The notes below the pieces were generated by a model. It had not been told where the DNA came from. It saw only the letters and a list, made by a program, of their open reading frames with translations, and ran no database searches. A stretch of 64,000 bases of DNA from Gluconacetobacter liquefaciens (GTDB lineage Bacteria; Pseudomonadota; Alphaproteobacteria; Acetobacterales; Acetobacteraceae): the NCBI RefSeq assembly GCF_003350405.1, contig NZ_QQAW01000004.1, positions 124,001 to 188,000 on the forward strand. The letters are read 5' to 3'. The translations under genes were made by a program, and so were the position numbers. Shown here piece by piece: positions 29,260-38,593 of the stretch (position 1 is its first letter; each line of letters begins with the position of its first letter).

Positions 29260-30540
29260 ATGAACACCGAAATCGAAATCAGCGCACTCGGAGCGGACGG
29301 CGATGGTCTGGCCCGGATGCCGAATGGCGACCCGCTGTTCGTTCCCGGCGCCCTGCCGGGCGAACATGTCCGTATCGAACCGTTCGATGCCCGTTCTGCC
29401 CACTTGCTGTCGGTGCTGCGCCCCAGCCCGGACCGGGTAGAGCCGCCCTGCCCCCTGTTCGGGCAATGCGGCGGCTGCGCCATCCAGCATCTGTCCCTCC
29501 CCGCCGCGCTGGCGTGGAAGAGCGAAACAGTCGTCCATGCCCTGGAGCGCGCCGGCTTTGCCGAACCCCTCGTCACGGCGCGATTCCAGAGCCCGCCCGC
29601 TTCCCGGCGGCGCGTCGATCTGGCGATCCGTCGCCGGCCGGACGGTGTGGCAATCGGCCTGCACGCACGACGCGGGGAGGTGGTCGATTTGACGACCTGC
29701 CCGATTCTCACTCCCGCTCTGTTCGCTCTCCTCCCCGCGTTGCGCGAGGTCACCCGCTCGCTGGGCGCATTGCGGCAGAACGGCGACGTGCTGATCAACC
29801 TCCTCGACTCGGGGCCAGACCTGCTTCTGGCGACCGATGGCCCCCTGGAGCCGAGCGATCGCGCCAAACTGGCGGAATTCGCGCGCAGCCAGCGCATCCC
29901 CCGCATTGCCTGGCGCCGCGTCGGCAGCACCGACACGCCGGAAACCGCCGCCCAGACGGGACCGGTGCATCACCTGTTCTCGGGTGTCTCCGTCGCCCCC
30001 CCCTCCGGCGCCTTCCTCCAACCCAGTCGCGAAGGCGAAGCCGCGATCATTGCAGCGGTCCTGGCCGCGCTGCCGCGCAAACTGGCACGCCGCGATGCGA
30101 TCATCGAACTGTATGCCGGCTGCGGAACCCTCTCTTTTGCACTCAGTGAGAAAGCCAGGGTCATGGCGTTCGAAGGCCATACCGACGCTGTCGCCGCCAT
30201 GCGCCGCGCGACCAGCGGCACCCGCGTCGTCGCCGAACAGCGCGACCTGAACCGCCAGCCGATCATGGCCCGTCAGATCGCCGAAGCCAGCGCCATCGTC
30301 CTCGATCCCCCCTATATGGGCGCTGGCGCCCAGATGGCGCAGATCATCGACGGAAAGCCGGCCCGGATCATCTATGTCAGTTGCAACCCGCAGGCCCTGA
30401 CCCGTGACACCACCGGACTGAAGGCGGCGGGATACCGGCTGGATGGCGTAACGGTCATCGACCAGTTCCTGTGGTCGACCGAAGTCGAAGCCGTCTGCGT
30501 GTTCAGCGCCCCGCCCGCCCCACGCCGCCGCCCACGATAA
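29260..30540 (+). CDS. Class I SAM-dependent RNA (uracil-5-)methyltransferase, RumA/TrmA family
   Basis: A 426-residue cytosolic enzyme of the family that makes 5-methyluridine in 23S rRNA or tRNA. The N-terminus is TRAM-like. Four cysteines typical of a [4Fe-4S] cluster appear in CPLFGQCGGCAIQH and TTCPIL, pointing to the RlmD-type. The SAM-binding block is IIELYAGCGTLSFAL, with DPPYMGAG and the nucleophile region IYVSCNPQALTRD near the C-terminus. Which uridine is modified cannot be told from the sequence. Confidence 0.9.
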   Translation: MNTEIEISALGADGDGLARMPNGDPLFVPGALPGEHVRIEPFDARSAHLLSVLRPSPDRVEPPCPLFGQCGGCAIQHLSLPAALAWKSETVVHALERAGFAEPLVTARFQSPPASRRRVDLAIRRRPDGVAIGLHARRGEVVDLTTCPILTPALFALLPALREVTRSLGALRQNGDVLINLLDSGPDLLLATDGPLEPSDRAKLAEFARSQRIPRIAWRRVGSTDTPETAAQTGPVHHLFSGVSVAPPSGAFLQPSREGEAAIIAAVLAALPRKLARRDAIIELYAGCGTLSFALSEKARVMAFEGHTDAVAAMRRATSGTRVVAEQRDLNRQPIMARQIAEASAIVLDPPYMGAGAQMAQIIDGKPARIIYVSCNPQALTRDTTGLKAAGYRLDGVTVIDQFLWSTEVEAVCVFSAPPAPRRRPR

Positions 30541-30613
30541 ACCACACGGGGGCATGGTCCCCCAACAAGCGCATGATCGTTTCCGGCTGCCCCGAAACGC
30601 GAATCGCCCATCC

Positions 30614-30659
30614 AAAAAAACAGGCCCGGATCGCCTCCACCTGAAGCGCTCCGGGCCTG
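30614..30659 (-). terminator. Intrinsic terminator for the M13 peptidase gene
   Basis: On the minus strand the arms CAGGCCCGGA (30659-30650) and TCCGGGCCTG (30630-30621) form a perfect 10-bp stem with a 19-nt loop, followed directly by seven T residues (30620-30614). Confidence 0.75.
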
Positions 30660-30679
30660 ATATGAATACCCCATACGAA

Positions 30680-30703
30680 CCGGCCGGGCTTTTGCCCGGC
30701 CGG
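30680..30703. terminator. Second hairpin between methyltransferase and M13 peptidase
   Basis: CCGGCCGGGC-TTTT-GCCCGGCCGG is a perfect 10-bp stem-loop that lies 8 bp beyond the peptidase stop. It is near palindromic and could work on both strands of this convergent junction. Confidence 0.55.
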
Positions 30704-30710
30704 TCTTGCG

Positions 30711-32828
30711 TTACCAGATCTTCACGCGGTCCTGGGGCTTGAGATAAAGCTTCTGCCCGGCCTCGACGGCCCATGCAGCGTACCAGGCGTCAATATTGTG
30801 CATCGGGATATTGACGCGCGCGACCGGCGGCGAATGCGGATCGACCACGATTTCCTGACGAACGGCATCGTCACGCACCTTCTCGCGCCAGACCTGCGCC
30901 CAGCCGAGAAACACGCGCTGGTCACCGGTCAACCCGTCGATCACAGGGGCCGGCTTGCCCTGAAGCGATGCGTGATAGGCATCGAGCGCCAGCGTCAGCC
31001 CGCCGAGATCGGCAATGTTCTCGCCCATCGTCAGCTTGCCGTTCACATGCACACCCGGCAGGACCTCGAATGCGTCGTACTGCGCGCCCAACCGGTCCGC
31101 GAGCTTCTGGAACCGCGTCGCATCCGCCTTGGTCCACCAATCGCGCAACCGTCCATGCTCGTCGAACTTGCGGCCTTCATCATCGAAGGAGTGGGTCATC
31201 TCATGCCCGATCACGCCGCCGATCGCGCCATAATTGATCGCCGCATCCGCCTTCGGGTTAAAGAAGGGCGGCTGGAGAATGGCAGCCGGGAACACGATCT
31301 CGTCGAAGACCGGCATATTGTAGGCATTCACCGTCTGCGGCGTCATGTCCCACTCGTCGCGATCGACCGGCTTGCCCAGATGGCCTAGCCAGTACTGCCA
31401 TTCAAAGGCAATCGCCCGCGTGGCATTGCCGTACACATCGCCCTTGTGGACCTCCAGCGTGCCATAGTCGCGCCACTTGGTGGGGTAGCCGATCTGGATG
31501 GTAAAATTGTCCAGCTTGCGAAGCGCGGCGGCGCGGGTGGCCGGCCCCATCCAGCTATTATGTTCCAGACGGACATGGAACGCGGTCTTCAGCGCATCCG
31601 TCAGGTGCCCCATCTCCACCTTGCTCTCCGGCGGGAAATAGCGCGCGACATAGACGCGGCCGATCGCCCACCCCATCGCGGAACTCGTCGCCCCCACCGC
31701 ACGCTTCCAGCGCACGGGCAGTTGCGGCTGGCCGGACAGAGTCTTGCCATTGAAGGCAAACCACGCATCGACGAACGGCTTCGACAGGTCGGGGGCCGCA
31801 TTATCCGCCAGATGGAACGCCATCCAGGCCCGCAGGGTCGCGATATTCGTCGCGCCGAGAATCTTCGCCTCTCCCGCAATCGCACTCGGCTCGCCTGCGA
31901 TCAGGACGCGCTGCGCAAGGCCCGCCTCGGGGAGGCCCGCCGCCTTCAGCCATGTCGGCCAGTCGAAACCGGGCGCATCCTTCTGGAGTTGCTGCACGGT
32001 ACGCGGATTGTAGCTTTTCTCCGGATCGCGCATCTCGTCGCGCGCCCAGTGCACCTTCGCAATCGCCGTCTCAAGGGCAACGATATCGGACGCGGCCTGC
32101 TTCGCGTCGGGCCAGCCGATCAGGCCGAGCATCTGCTCGACATAGGCCAGATACGCGGTCTTCTTCGCGGCGAAAGACGGCTTGGAATAATAGTCGCGAT
32201 CCGGCATGCCCAGGCCAGCCTGGTCCAGATCGAGCGCGTACCGCGTCGGGTCCTTGGCATCGGGCTGGATCATGAGCGAGAACGGCGAGGACTGGAATGT
32301 CTCCTGCGCTTTCGCCGCAAGAGCAGCAAAGGATGCGGCATCATGCACGGCACGGATCGCCGCCAGGTCTGCCGCCAGCGGCTTGGCGCCCAGCGCCTCA
32401 ACGGCCGCCTCATCCATGAACGAGGCATAGAATGTCCCGAGCTTGCCTTCGATCGTCGCGGGATTCGCCTCAGGCCGGGACGATACGTCCTTCAGGATCG
32501 CCTGCACCCGCGTGCGCGACAGTTCCGCAAGCTCGTTGAACGGGCCCCAGCTTGTCCGATCCGGCGGAATGACCAGATGATCGACATAGGTGCCGTTGGC
32601 ATAATCGAAGAAATTATCGCCCGGCTTGACCGAAAGATTGCGGCCGGGCAGGTCGAAGCCCCACGGCCCCTGCGCCATCGCGGGCACGCTCGGCGTCGCG
32701 GGCGCCGTCATGGTCGCGGCGGCCTGCGCTTGCGTCCCCGCCAGCACTCCGGCAAGGCAGGCCGTGCCCAGCAGCATCATGGTCCTGACACGGCGCTTCG
32801 CGGCACCATGAAGTTTCGTCCGGATCAA
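30711..32828 (-). CDS. Exported M13 family zinc metallopeptidase
   Basis: A 705-residue neprilysin/PepO-type endopeptidase that cleaves oligopeptides. The zinc site is in VIGHEMTHSFDDEGRKFDEHG (HExxH) and GENIADLGGLTLALDAY (third ligand Glu plus the Asp). VNAYNMPVFDEIVFPAAILQPP is the typical substrate-binding block, and the protein ends in VKIW as the family does. TTG 32828 is chosen: it follows GGGGAGAA by a good distance and gives a basic N-region (MIRTKLHGAAKRRVR), a hydrophobic core and a cleavage site near TQAQA-AA, so the enzyme is periplasmic or secreted. Confidence 0.93.
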   Translation of the reverse strand: MIRTKLHGAAKRRVRTMMLLGTACLAGVLAGTQAQAAATMTAPATPSVPAMAQGPWGFDLPGRNLSVKPGDNFFDYANGTYVDHLVIPPDRTSWGPFNELAELSRTRVQAILKDVSSRPEANPATIEGKLGTFYASFMDEAAVEALGAKPLAADLAAIRAVHDAASFAALAAKAQETFQSSPFSLMIQPDAKDPTRYALDLDQAGLGMPDRDYYSKPSFAAKKTAYLAYVEQMLGLIGWPDAKQAASDIVALETAIAKVHWARDEMRDPEKSYNPRTVQQLQKDAPGFDWPTWLKAAGLPEAGLAQRVLIAGEPSAIAGEAKILGATNIATLRAWMAFHLADNAAPDLSKPFVDAWFAFNGKTLSGQPQLPVRWKRAVGATSSAMGWAIGRVYVARYFPPESKVEMGHLTDALKTAFHVRLEHNSWMGPATRAAALRKLDNFTIQIGYPTKWRDYGTLEVHKGDVYGNATRAIAFEWQYWLGHLGKPVDRDEWDMTPQTVNAYNMPVFDEIVFPAAILQPPFFNPKADAAINYGAIGGVIGHEMTHSFDDEGRKFDEHGRLRDWWTKADATRFQKLADRLGAQYDAFEVLPGVHVNGKLTMGENIADLGGLTLALDAYHASLQGKPAPVIDGLTGDQRVFLGWAQVWREKVRDDAVRQEIVVDPHSPPVARVNIPMHNIDAWYAAWAVEAGQKLYLKPQDRVKIW

Positions 32829-33277
32829 ATCATATTCTCCCCGGCGCGCAACCGCGCACCGATTACATGTTGTGGTCGTCCAGGCCCTGCATGACATGGA
32901 TGTCCGCACCCAGACGTTTGCGTGGCCCCTGAGTCGGCCAGAACAGCCGACGATGCCATCGAAAGAGCATGAGGCCGAACCCGCATCAAGATGTTACTGC
33001 TTCAGATTGAACACTTTCTTGATATTCGGATCGGCTACATAATGTTTAAAAAATGCTGGGTCGGCGGTTGCACTTAAAGTAAAATATTATTAATACCCAG
33101 AATGAAAACAGGTATTCGCGGTGACATTCCAGGCATAATGCCTCATCGCCAGGGAATCAGTCGCCAGCGGCGGCATACGTACCATCGCGAGTAAATGATA
33201 TTGATCGTTATGCCGACCAGTATCCGATGGACAGTTACAGGATCGTCGTCACACAACGTCTGGCAAAGGATGAAGCA
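32829..33277. other. 449-bp divergent intergenic region
   Basis: No gene is supported. The stretch 33000-33120 is clearly more AT-rich than its surroundings and contains the promoter-like sequence at 33068-33096. The leader of the M13 peptidase lies at the left end and the long leader of the exported protein at the right end. No tRNA or known riboswitch is recognised. Confidence 0.6.
33068..33096 (+). promoter_or_regulatory. Candidate sigma-70 promoter
   Basis: TTGCAC (33068-33073), a 17-bp AT-rich spacer and TAATAC (33091-33096) fit the sigma-70 consensus well. Used for the gene at 33278 it would leave a leader of about 175 nt. Confidence 0.5.
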
Positions 33278-34003
33278 ATGCGCTTGACGCTCTTGGCCGC
33301 TCTACCGGCCTGCCTGTTCGTTGCCTCCCCGGCATCGGCTGAAGATATCGCCATTCGCGGTGCGTTTCATCATGTCGTGCTGTCGAATCTCAGCCGTATG
33401 ACGGGTATGATGAACGCCATTGGCCTGAAAGACGGCCACCCAACGGGTCTTCACCTGCACGTCCGGGCGCTCCTGGAGCCCGGCGACCATCAACCCGAAG
33501 ACGCCCACATTTTTCTCGATGCGAAGCAGGGCCATGTCTCCCTGTTTCCCAGAGGCGACAACGAAATCGTCCTCCCTACCGAGCCAGCCTTGCAGGCGGA
33601 AAACCCGAATGTCGTGGCAGCCCTCTCCAAAGGCCAGGAGATCAGGTTTCAGGCGACAGTCAGCATGGACTCGCCACCGACAACCCGTTTCACGGGCAAC
33701 GACGCCAGAGGATGGCTATCGAGGCTTGATCATCAAATAAGCCGCAAGGCCGGTCTCGTCATGTCAGCCTTTCTACCGGACGCGAAGACGGTCACCCTTA
33801 CCCTGCCGCCCCAATCCGAACTGTCCGTGACCGAAGCAGGCAAGACATTCAGCCTCGTTCAGAATAATGGCGATAAACCCTATGACTTCTCTTTTCAACC
33901 TCGCGTTTATCCTGCTGAGGCCGTGTTCGTCAGCACAAAGCCGATCGCCGGCATGACAATGATTTTTCCAGTCCCGTTCACCCCCTGGAAGCGGACAGAC
34001 TAA
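33278..34003 (+). CDS. Exported protein of unknown function
   Basis: A 241-residue protein that I do not recognise. The ATG at 33278 follows AAAGGA at good spacing and gives a clean signal peptide (MRLTLLAALPACLFVASPASA, cleaved before EDI). The open frame extends 17 codons upstream, but without an export signal. The mature part is His- and Pro-rich early on (HHVV, GLHLHVRALLEPGDHQPED) and probably mostly beta strands, with no obvious lipobox, cysteines or membrane anchor. A hairpin (CGGCCC-GTCA-GGGCCG, 34033-34048) lies just after the stop. Confidence 0.75.
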   Translation: MRLTLLAALPACLFVASPASAEDIAIRGAFHHVVLSNLSRMTGMMNAIGLKDGHPTGLHLHVRALLEPGDHQPEDAHIFLDAKQGHVSLFPRGDNEIVLPTEPALQAENPNVVAALSKGQEIRFQATVSMDSPPTTRFTGNDARGWLSRLDHQISRKAGLVMSAFLPDAKTVTLTLPPQSELSVTEAGKTFSLVQNNGDKPYDFSFQPRVYPAEAVFVSTKPIAGMTMIFPVPFTPWKRTD

Positions 34004-34245
34004 GCGGTTGCCTCAAAGGCTCCGGCGGCGAACGGCCCGTCAGGGCCGCCACGCTTGCGCTCGCCATCCCAGTTCTTGAAACCGCCTCTGAAAAACGGAA
34101 TGCGTCGCCCGGCATCTCCGATGCCGCGCGCGCCCATGGTCACAGTCACTCCAGCGGCATGAACGCAACCACGCCATCCGACGTTATCATGGGTCCCGAT
34201 GCTCCAAACGGCGCCTGAAGAAGGACGCGACAAGGACGGCCTCTC

Positions 34246-34917
34246 ATGATCATCGTGCATCATCTCGAAAATTCCCGCTCGCAACGTGTACTCTGGCTGC
34301 TCGAAGAACTCGGCGTGCCATACGAGATACGCTTCTACAAACGCGATCCCCGAACGATGCAAGCGCCGCCGGAACTCCGGAAAATCCATCCCCTGGGCAA
34401 GTCACCGATCATCACGGAAGGGGATGTCACGCTCGCGGAAAGCGGGGCCATCCTCGAATATCTTCTCGATGAATATGATCAAGGCCATCTGCGCCCTCCT
34501 GTCGGAACCCCGGAATATCGCAGTTTCATCTACTGGCTGCATTATGCTGAAGGATCGGCCATGCCACCACTGGTGATGAAACTGATCTTCGGGATGTTGC
34601 CATCCCGCGTACCATTCCTGCTCCGCCCGTTCGCCTCCCTCATCGCGAAGGGGGTCCAGACCCACCTTCTGGACCCGGAAATCAAGCGTCACACAACCTT
34701 CTGGGAAGACTCGCTGACGCAGACCGGCTGGTTTGCCGGAGATGCGTTCAGCGCCGCGGATATCCAGATGAGTTTTCCACTGGAGGCCGCATCCACCCGA
34801 ACGGGGGCGGTGCGGCACCTTCCCCATGTCGGGGCGTTTCTGCGTCGTATCCACGCAAGACCGGCCTGGAGGCGGGCACTCGAACGAGGCGGCCCTTATG
34901 CCTATTCAGGGGTATGA
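34246..34917 (+). CDS. Glutathione S-transferase family protein
   Basis: A 223-residue soluble protein. The N-terminal thioredoxin-like domain carries SRSQRVLWLLEELGVPYEI, the conserved cis-Pro in GKSPIITEGDVTLAESGAILEYL, and the glutathione-contacting Glu-Ser of the latter block. The C-terminal helical domain ends with the N-capping pattern FSAADIQMSFPLE. The substrate is unknown. 242 bp separate it from the upstream exported protein, and it converges with the GH20 gene. Confidence 0.88.
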   Translation: MIIVHHLENSRSQRVLWLLEELGVPYEIRFYKRDPRTMQAPPELRKIHPLGKSPIITEGDVTLAESGAILEYLLDEYDQGHLRPPVGTPEYRSFIYWLHYAEGSAMPPLVMKLIFGMLPSRVPFLLRPFASLIAKGVQTHLLDPEIKRHTTFWEDSLTQTGWFAGDAFSAADIQMSFPLEAASTRTGAVRHLPHVGAFLRRIHARPAWRRALERGGPYAYSGV

Positions 34918-34966
34918 TGCGGACCTGACGTGACGGGTGGAGAATGATCCTGCCGCCCCCACATCC

Positions 34967-37147
34967 TCATTGCTGGCCGAGAAGTTTTCTCACTGCCGGC
35001 TCGGCCGCGATCATCAGCCCCGCAGGCGGCAGGCTAGCGGGGCCACCCGATGAACCGGAGACATCGGCCGAACTGTTGATGGCCGCATCTTCCTGGTCGA
35101 AAATCTCCTTCTCCGCGTCAGAGAGCGTCGGCTTGCCATCGAGCGCCCTCAACCCTGCCTGGGCGATCACCGCGAGATGCCGGGACGTCACCCGCGCCTC
35201 GGACAGGCCACGGACAGAGGCCACCGGGGCAAACGCCGCATCATTGTCGCGCCACGCCACAAGCTGCCGCCGAAGTGCCGGCGCCACCGCATGGTCGCCC
35301 GACACATAGCGCGTCACCAGCATCGAGAACCGCAGCGCGGGCGCCGGATCGGGCGACGCCACTTCCCCGATCTCGTCCAGCCTCCTGCCGTGGCGTCCCA
35401 CATAACGGTTCATGTTGTAATTACGCAGCGGCACCGTCGCACCTGCCAGAACCATGACCGGATCGACCGCGCCGGGCGAGAGTCGCGCCGCCATGCGCCA
35501 TCTGTTCGCCTCGGCTTGCAATCCCGTGATCTGAAGTTCGGCATTCACCACCGCGAGACGGCGATACATGTCGTCGACATCCCGCACCTCGGCAGGCGAC
35601 CAGAACCGTTCGGCAATCGCGGCGGCACGGGGCCAGATCCGCGCATCGAGCATCTCGTCGGTCACGAGTTCCGCCCACAGCGGCGCCTCGCCCCCAAGGA
35701 CGAAGGCTTTCTGCTCCCCGGTCAGCGGCGGAGGGGCCGGCTCCTTCAGGAACGCATTCACCAGATCGGGGCGCATCCCCTTCTTCAACAATCTGTCGGC
35801 CTGCTCTCGGGTCACGCCATTCGCGGCCGGATCGTATGGGTCAACCAGATAATGCTGCCCGGCCGGCTGAAGAAGATCGAGATAATATCCGGCAGAAACG
35901 ATAACGGGATGATGGCCTGCGGTCGCGGACGCGATGAATTTCGAACTCCGCCAGACATCGACCACCACGTCGGATGGAATAGCGGCCTCGCTGACTTCAT
36001 CCCACCCGACCATGACCTTCCCCTGCGCGGCCAGGATCTTCTGCACCTGGACGGTAAACCCCGCCTGCAAGGCCTGCGGCGTGGTATCGCCATGCACATT
36101 CATCCAGGCGACGATCTTCGGATTCTTCACCCATTCGTCCGGCTCGACCTCGTCGCCACCGGCATGAAAATAGGCATCCGGAAACAGCCCTCCCATCTCA
36201 CCATAGAGCCGGCGCACCAGTCGCAGCGTCGCCGGCAGGGTGGGATCAAGCGCGGCCGTATTCTTGTTCTTCGGCTCCGGATCGACCGGATGGGTGGCCG
36301 CCAGTTCCGGATGGGCCAGCAGCACGGCCAGGGCGTGGCCCGGCAGGTCAAATTCGGGCACGATCCGAATGCCCCGATCCGCCGCATAAGCCACCAGATC
36401 GCGGATCTGCGCCTGGGTATAATATTGGCCGTGCGATCCCTTGGCAGTCAGTTCGGGCAGCACACGGCTCTCCACCCGAAAGCCGGTGCCGTCGCTGAGA
36501 TGCAGGTGCAGAACATTGAGTTTCAGCATCTCCATCGCATCGATCTGGCGCTTGATGGTCTCGACCGTCACGAAATGGCGCGACGTATCGATCATAATCC
36601 CGCGCCAGACGAAACGAGGATGATCCGCAATGGTCGCAAAACCGATTTTCGGGCCATTTTCATCCCGGACAATCAGTTGCGTGAGGGTCGCCAGACCATG
36701 GAGCACCCCATCAGGACCACTGGCCGTCAGCCTCACGCCGTCAGAGCCGACCACCAACCGGTAATCCTCCTTCGCCCGCGTGCTCAGCCAGCCCGCATCC
36801 AGCCCGGCATCAATCCGGAGCGAAACCGGCCCGGCCGTGGAGTCGACCGGGCGCTCCGCCACAGGCAACACCCGCCCCGCAAGCGCATCGGCACGGCGCA
36901 GAAAACGCCCGGCCGCCGCGCGCAGCATCGCAGAAGGCGGATGACCCCACGTCACGGCAAACCCCTCGGACAAGGGAAGCGCACCGCCGGAGAAGGTAAC
37001 CGAGGACGGAAGCGGCATCAGCGCGGGGGCCAGGGACTGCGCCACCGCCGGCTGTTCACCCGAGGGCGCCGCCCACGCCGGAACGACCATCATCGCGGCC
37101 AGCAACGAAGACCCGAAGAGGGCCGCGCGCCCGGTCGAAAACGTCAT
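34967..37147 (-). CDS. Exported beta-N-acetylhexosaminidase (GH20)
   Basis: A 726-residue periplasmic or secreted glycosidase that releases terminal GlcNAc/GalNAc from chito-oligosaccharides or glycoconjugates. A signal peptide (MTFSTGRAALFGSSLLAAMMVVPAWA) is followed by the N-terminal GH20b domain and the TIM barrel with FVWRGIMIDTSRHFV, NVLHLHLSDGTGFRVES, EFDLPGHA and the catalytic pair Asp-Glu in FHAGGDEVEPDEW, then DVWRSSKF. ATG 37147 is preferred over the ATG two codons earlier because AGAGAGG sits 6 bp upstream. It is 88 bp downstream of nagB on the same strand, suggesting a joint amino-sugar pathway. Confidence 0.92.
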   Translation of the reverse strand: MTFSTGRAALFGSSLLAAMMVVPAWAAPSGEQPAVAQSLAPALMPLPSSVTFSGGALPLSEGFAVTWGHPPSAMLRAAAGRFLRRADALAGRVLPVAERPVDSTAGPVSLRIDAGLDAGWLSTRAKEDYRLVVGSDGVRLTASGPDGVLHGLATLTQLIVRDENGPKIGFATIADHPRFVWRGIMIDTSRHFVTVETIKRQIDAMEMLKLNVLHLHLSDGTGFRVESRVLPELTAKGSHGQYYTQAQIRDLVAYAADRGIRIVPEFDLPGHALAVLLAHPELAATHPVDPEPKNKNTAALDPTLPATLRLVRRLYGEMGGLFPDAYFHAGGDEVEPDEWVKNPKIVAWMNVHGDTTPQALQAGFTVQVQKILAAQGKVMVGWDEVSEAAIPSDVVVDVWRSSKFIASATAGHHPVIVSAGYYLDLLQPAGQHYLVDPYDPAANGVTREQADRLLKKGMRPDLVNAFLKEPAPPPLTGEQKAFVLGGEAPLWAELVTDEMLDARIWPRAAAIAERFWSPAEVRDVDDMYRRLAVVNAELQITGLQAEANRWRMAARLSPGAVDPVMVLAGATVPLRNYNMNRYVGRHGRRLDEIGEVASPDPAPALRFSMLVTRYVSGDHAVAPALRRQLVAWRDNDAAFAPVASVRGLSEARVTSRHLAVIAQAGLRALDGKPTLSDAEKEIFDQEDAAINSSADVSGSSGGPASLPPAGLMIAAEPAVRKLLGQQ

Positions 37148-37235
37148 GCTCATCCTCTCTGGGGACTCTCCGCGGATACCGCCACGACGCGCCCAAGGCG
37201 TGTCGCACCACCCACATTCCCGCCCCATCAATGTC

Positions 37236-38036
37236 TTACCGACCGATCGCCTGAATCGCGAGCAGTTCCGCATCATGGCGCATCTGCCATTCGATCGCGT
37301 CGCGCCGCATCAGCGCGGACGCCGCCGCCAGATCGAGGAGGACAAGGCAATCGGGGTGACATTGCAAGGCAGATCCCGGCACCGAGGCGCTGACCGGCCC
37401 CTCGATGGCCCGTGCGGCAATCTCGGCCTTCCGGGCGCCGGTCACGACCATCAGCGCCTTGCGCGCCTCTAGGATCGTTCCCGTACCCATCGTGATGGCC
37501 CGCATCGGCACGCGGGCCGGATCGCCATCGAACAGTCCTGCATTCTGCTCCAGCGTCGCCCGCGCCAGGGTGACGACGCGGGTGCGGCTGGCAAGCGAGG
37601 ATAACGGCTCGTTGAAGCCGATATGTCCGTTCTCTCCCAGACCAAGAAGCTGCAGATCAATCCCGCCCACCCCGGCAATGCGCGCTTCATAGGCCAGGGC
37701 TTCCGCATCGGCATCCCGCGCCGCACCGTCGGGAACATGGGTTCGCGCACTGTCGAGATTGACGTGCCCGAACAGATGCGCGTGCATGTAATGGCGGTAA
37801 GATTGGGCATCTCCACCCGACAGGCCGACATATTCATCAAGGTTGAAGGTGGTCACCGCGCCAAAATCGATGCTATCCGCGCCGGCGATTCCGACCAGCC
37901 GGCGGTAGATGCTCTCCATCGTCCGCCCCGTCGCCAGTCCAAGGACGGAATCCGGCTTGCCGCGCACCTGTCCGGCCAGCAGCCGCGCCGCCAGTTCGGC
38001 CACGCGACCGGAATCGGAACAGATGAGAACCTTCAT
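37236..38036 (-). CDS. nagB: Glucosamine-6-phosphate deaminase
   Basis: A 266-residue cytosolic enzyme converting glucosamine-6-phosphate to fructose-6-phosphate and ammonia. Conserved blocks are LGLATGRTMESIYRRL (phosphate binding), TTFNLDEYVGL, QLLGLGENGHIGFNEP and TMGTGTILEARKALMVVTG. ATG 38036 follows AAGGAG. It comes before the GH20 gene; no nagA deacetylase or phosphotransferase gene is seen nearby, so these steps must be encoded elsewhere. Confidence 0.93.
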   Translation of the reverse strand: MKVLICSDSGRVAELAARLLAGQVRGKPDSVLGLATGRTMESIYRRLVGIAGADSIDFGAVTTFNLDEYVGLSGGDAQSYRHYMHAHLFGHVNLDSARTHVPDGAARDADAEALAYEARIAGVGGIDLQLLGLGENGHIGFNEPLSSLASRTRVVTLARATLEQNAGLFDGDPARVPMRAITMGTGTILEARKALMVVTGARKAEIAARAIEGPVSASVPGSALQCHPDCLVLLDLAAASALMRRDAIEWQMRHDAELLAIQAIGR

Positions 38037-38163
38037 GCCATTTCGCTCCTTCCCAATACCACCGGCGGGTCGCCCATCCACCCAGGGAAAGAGCACGGCT
38101 CACGGCCTCTACAACCCGGCTTCAGACCGCATGACAACAGCCCATCGCCCGGAGACGCCGCAT

Positions 38164-38547
38164 TCAGACGTGGAAGCTTTCGCCGCAGCCGCAGCGGCCC
38201 TTCTCATTCGGATTATTGAAAGTAAAGCCGGATTCGAGCTGCTTGACCTCATAATCCATCGTCGTGCCGATCAGGAACAGCGTCGCCTTGCGGTCGACCA
38301 GAACGGTCACGCCCTTGTCGGTCACCACTTCGTCCCCCGGCCCGGCCGCCTCGACGAAACTCATGTCGTAGGCATGGCCGGAACAGCCCTTGGTCGAGAT
38401 CGCGATCCGCAGCAACTGCCCGGCATGGGCCGTGGCGTACAACGCCCGCAGCCGATCGGCCGCCCGGTCGGACAGCGCCATCAGGGGCGGCAGAGCCCGC
38501 CTGGCAGGGGTGGGCGATGCGGTCGTCGCATTGCTGGAAACAGTCAT
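38164..38547 (-). CDS. sufA: A-type iron-sulfur carrier SufA/IscA family
   Basis: A 127-residue A-type carrier that receives Fe-S clusters from SufBCD and passes them to apoproteins. The three conserved cysteines are Cys55 (TKGCSGHAYDM), Cys119 and Cys121 (GRCGCGESFHV). The core domain begins around LPPLMALSDRAADRLRAL. ATG 38547 follows GGGAG. It is the last gene of the suf operon, 46 bp after sufT. Confidence 0.93.
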   Translation of the reverse strand: MTVSSNATTASPTPARRALPPLMALSDRAADRLRALYATAHAGQLLRIAISTKGCSGHAYDMSFVEAAGPGDEVVTDKGVTVLVDRKATLFLIGTTMDYEVKQLESGFTFNNPNEKGRCGCGESFHV

Positions 38548-38593
38548 TGGCAATCTCCCGATCCCGGCGGGCATGGCGCCCCGCCGCGACGTG

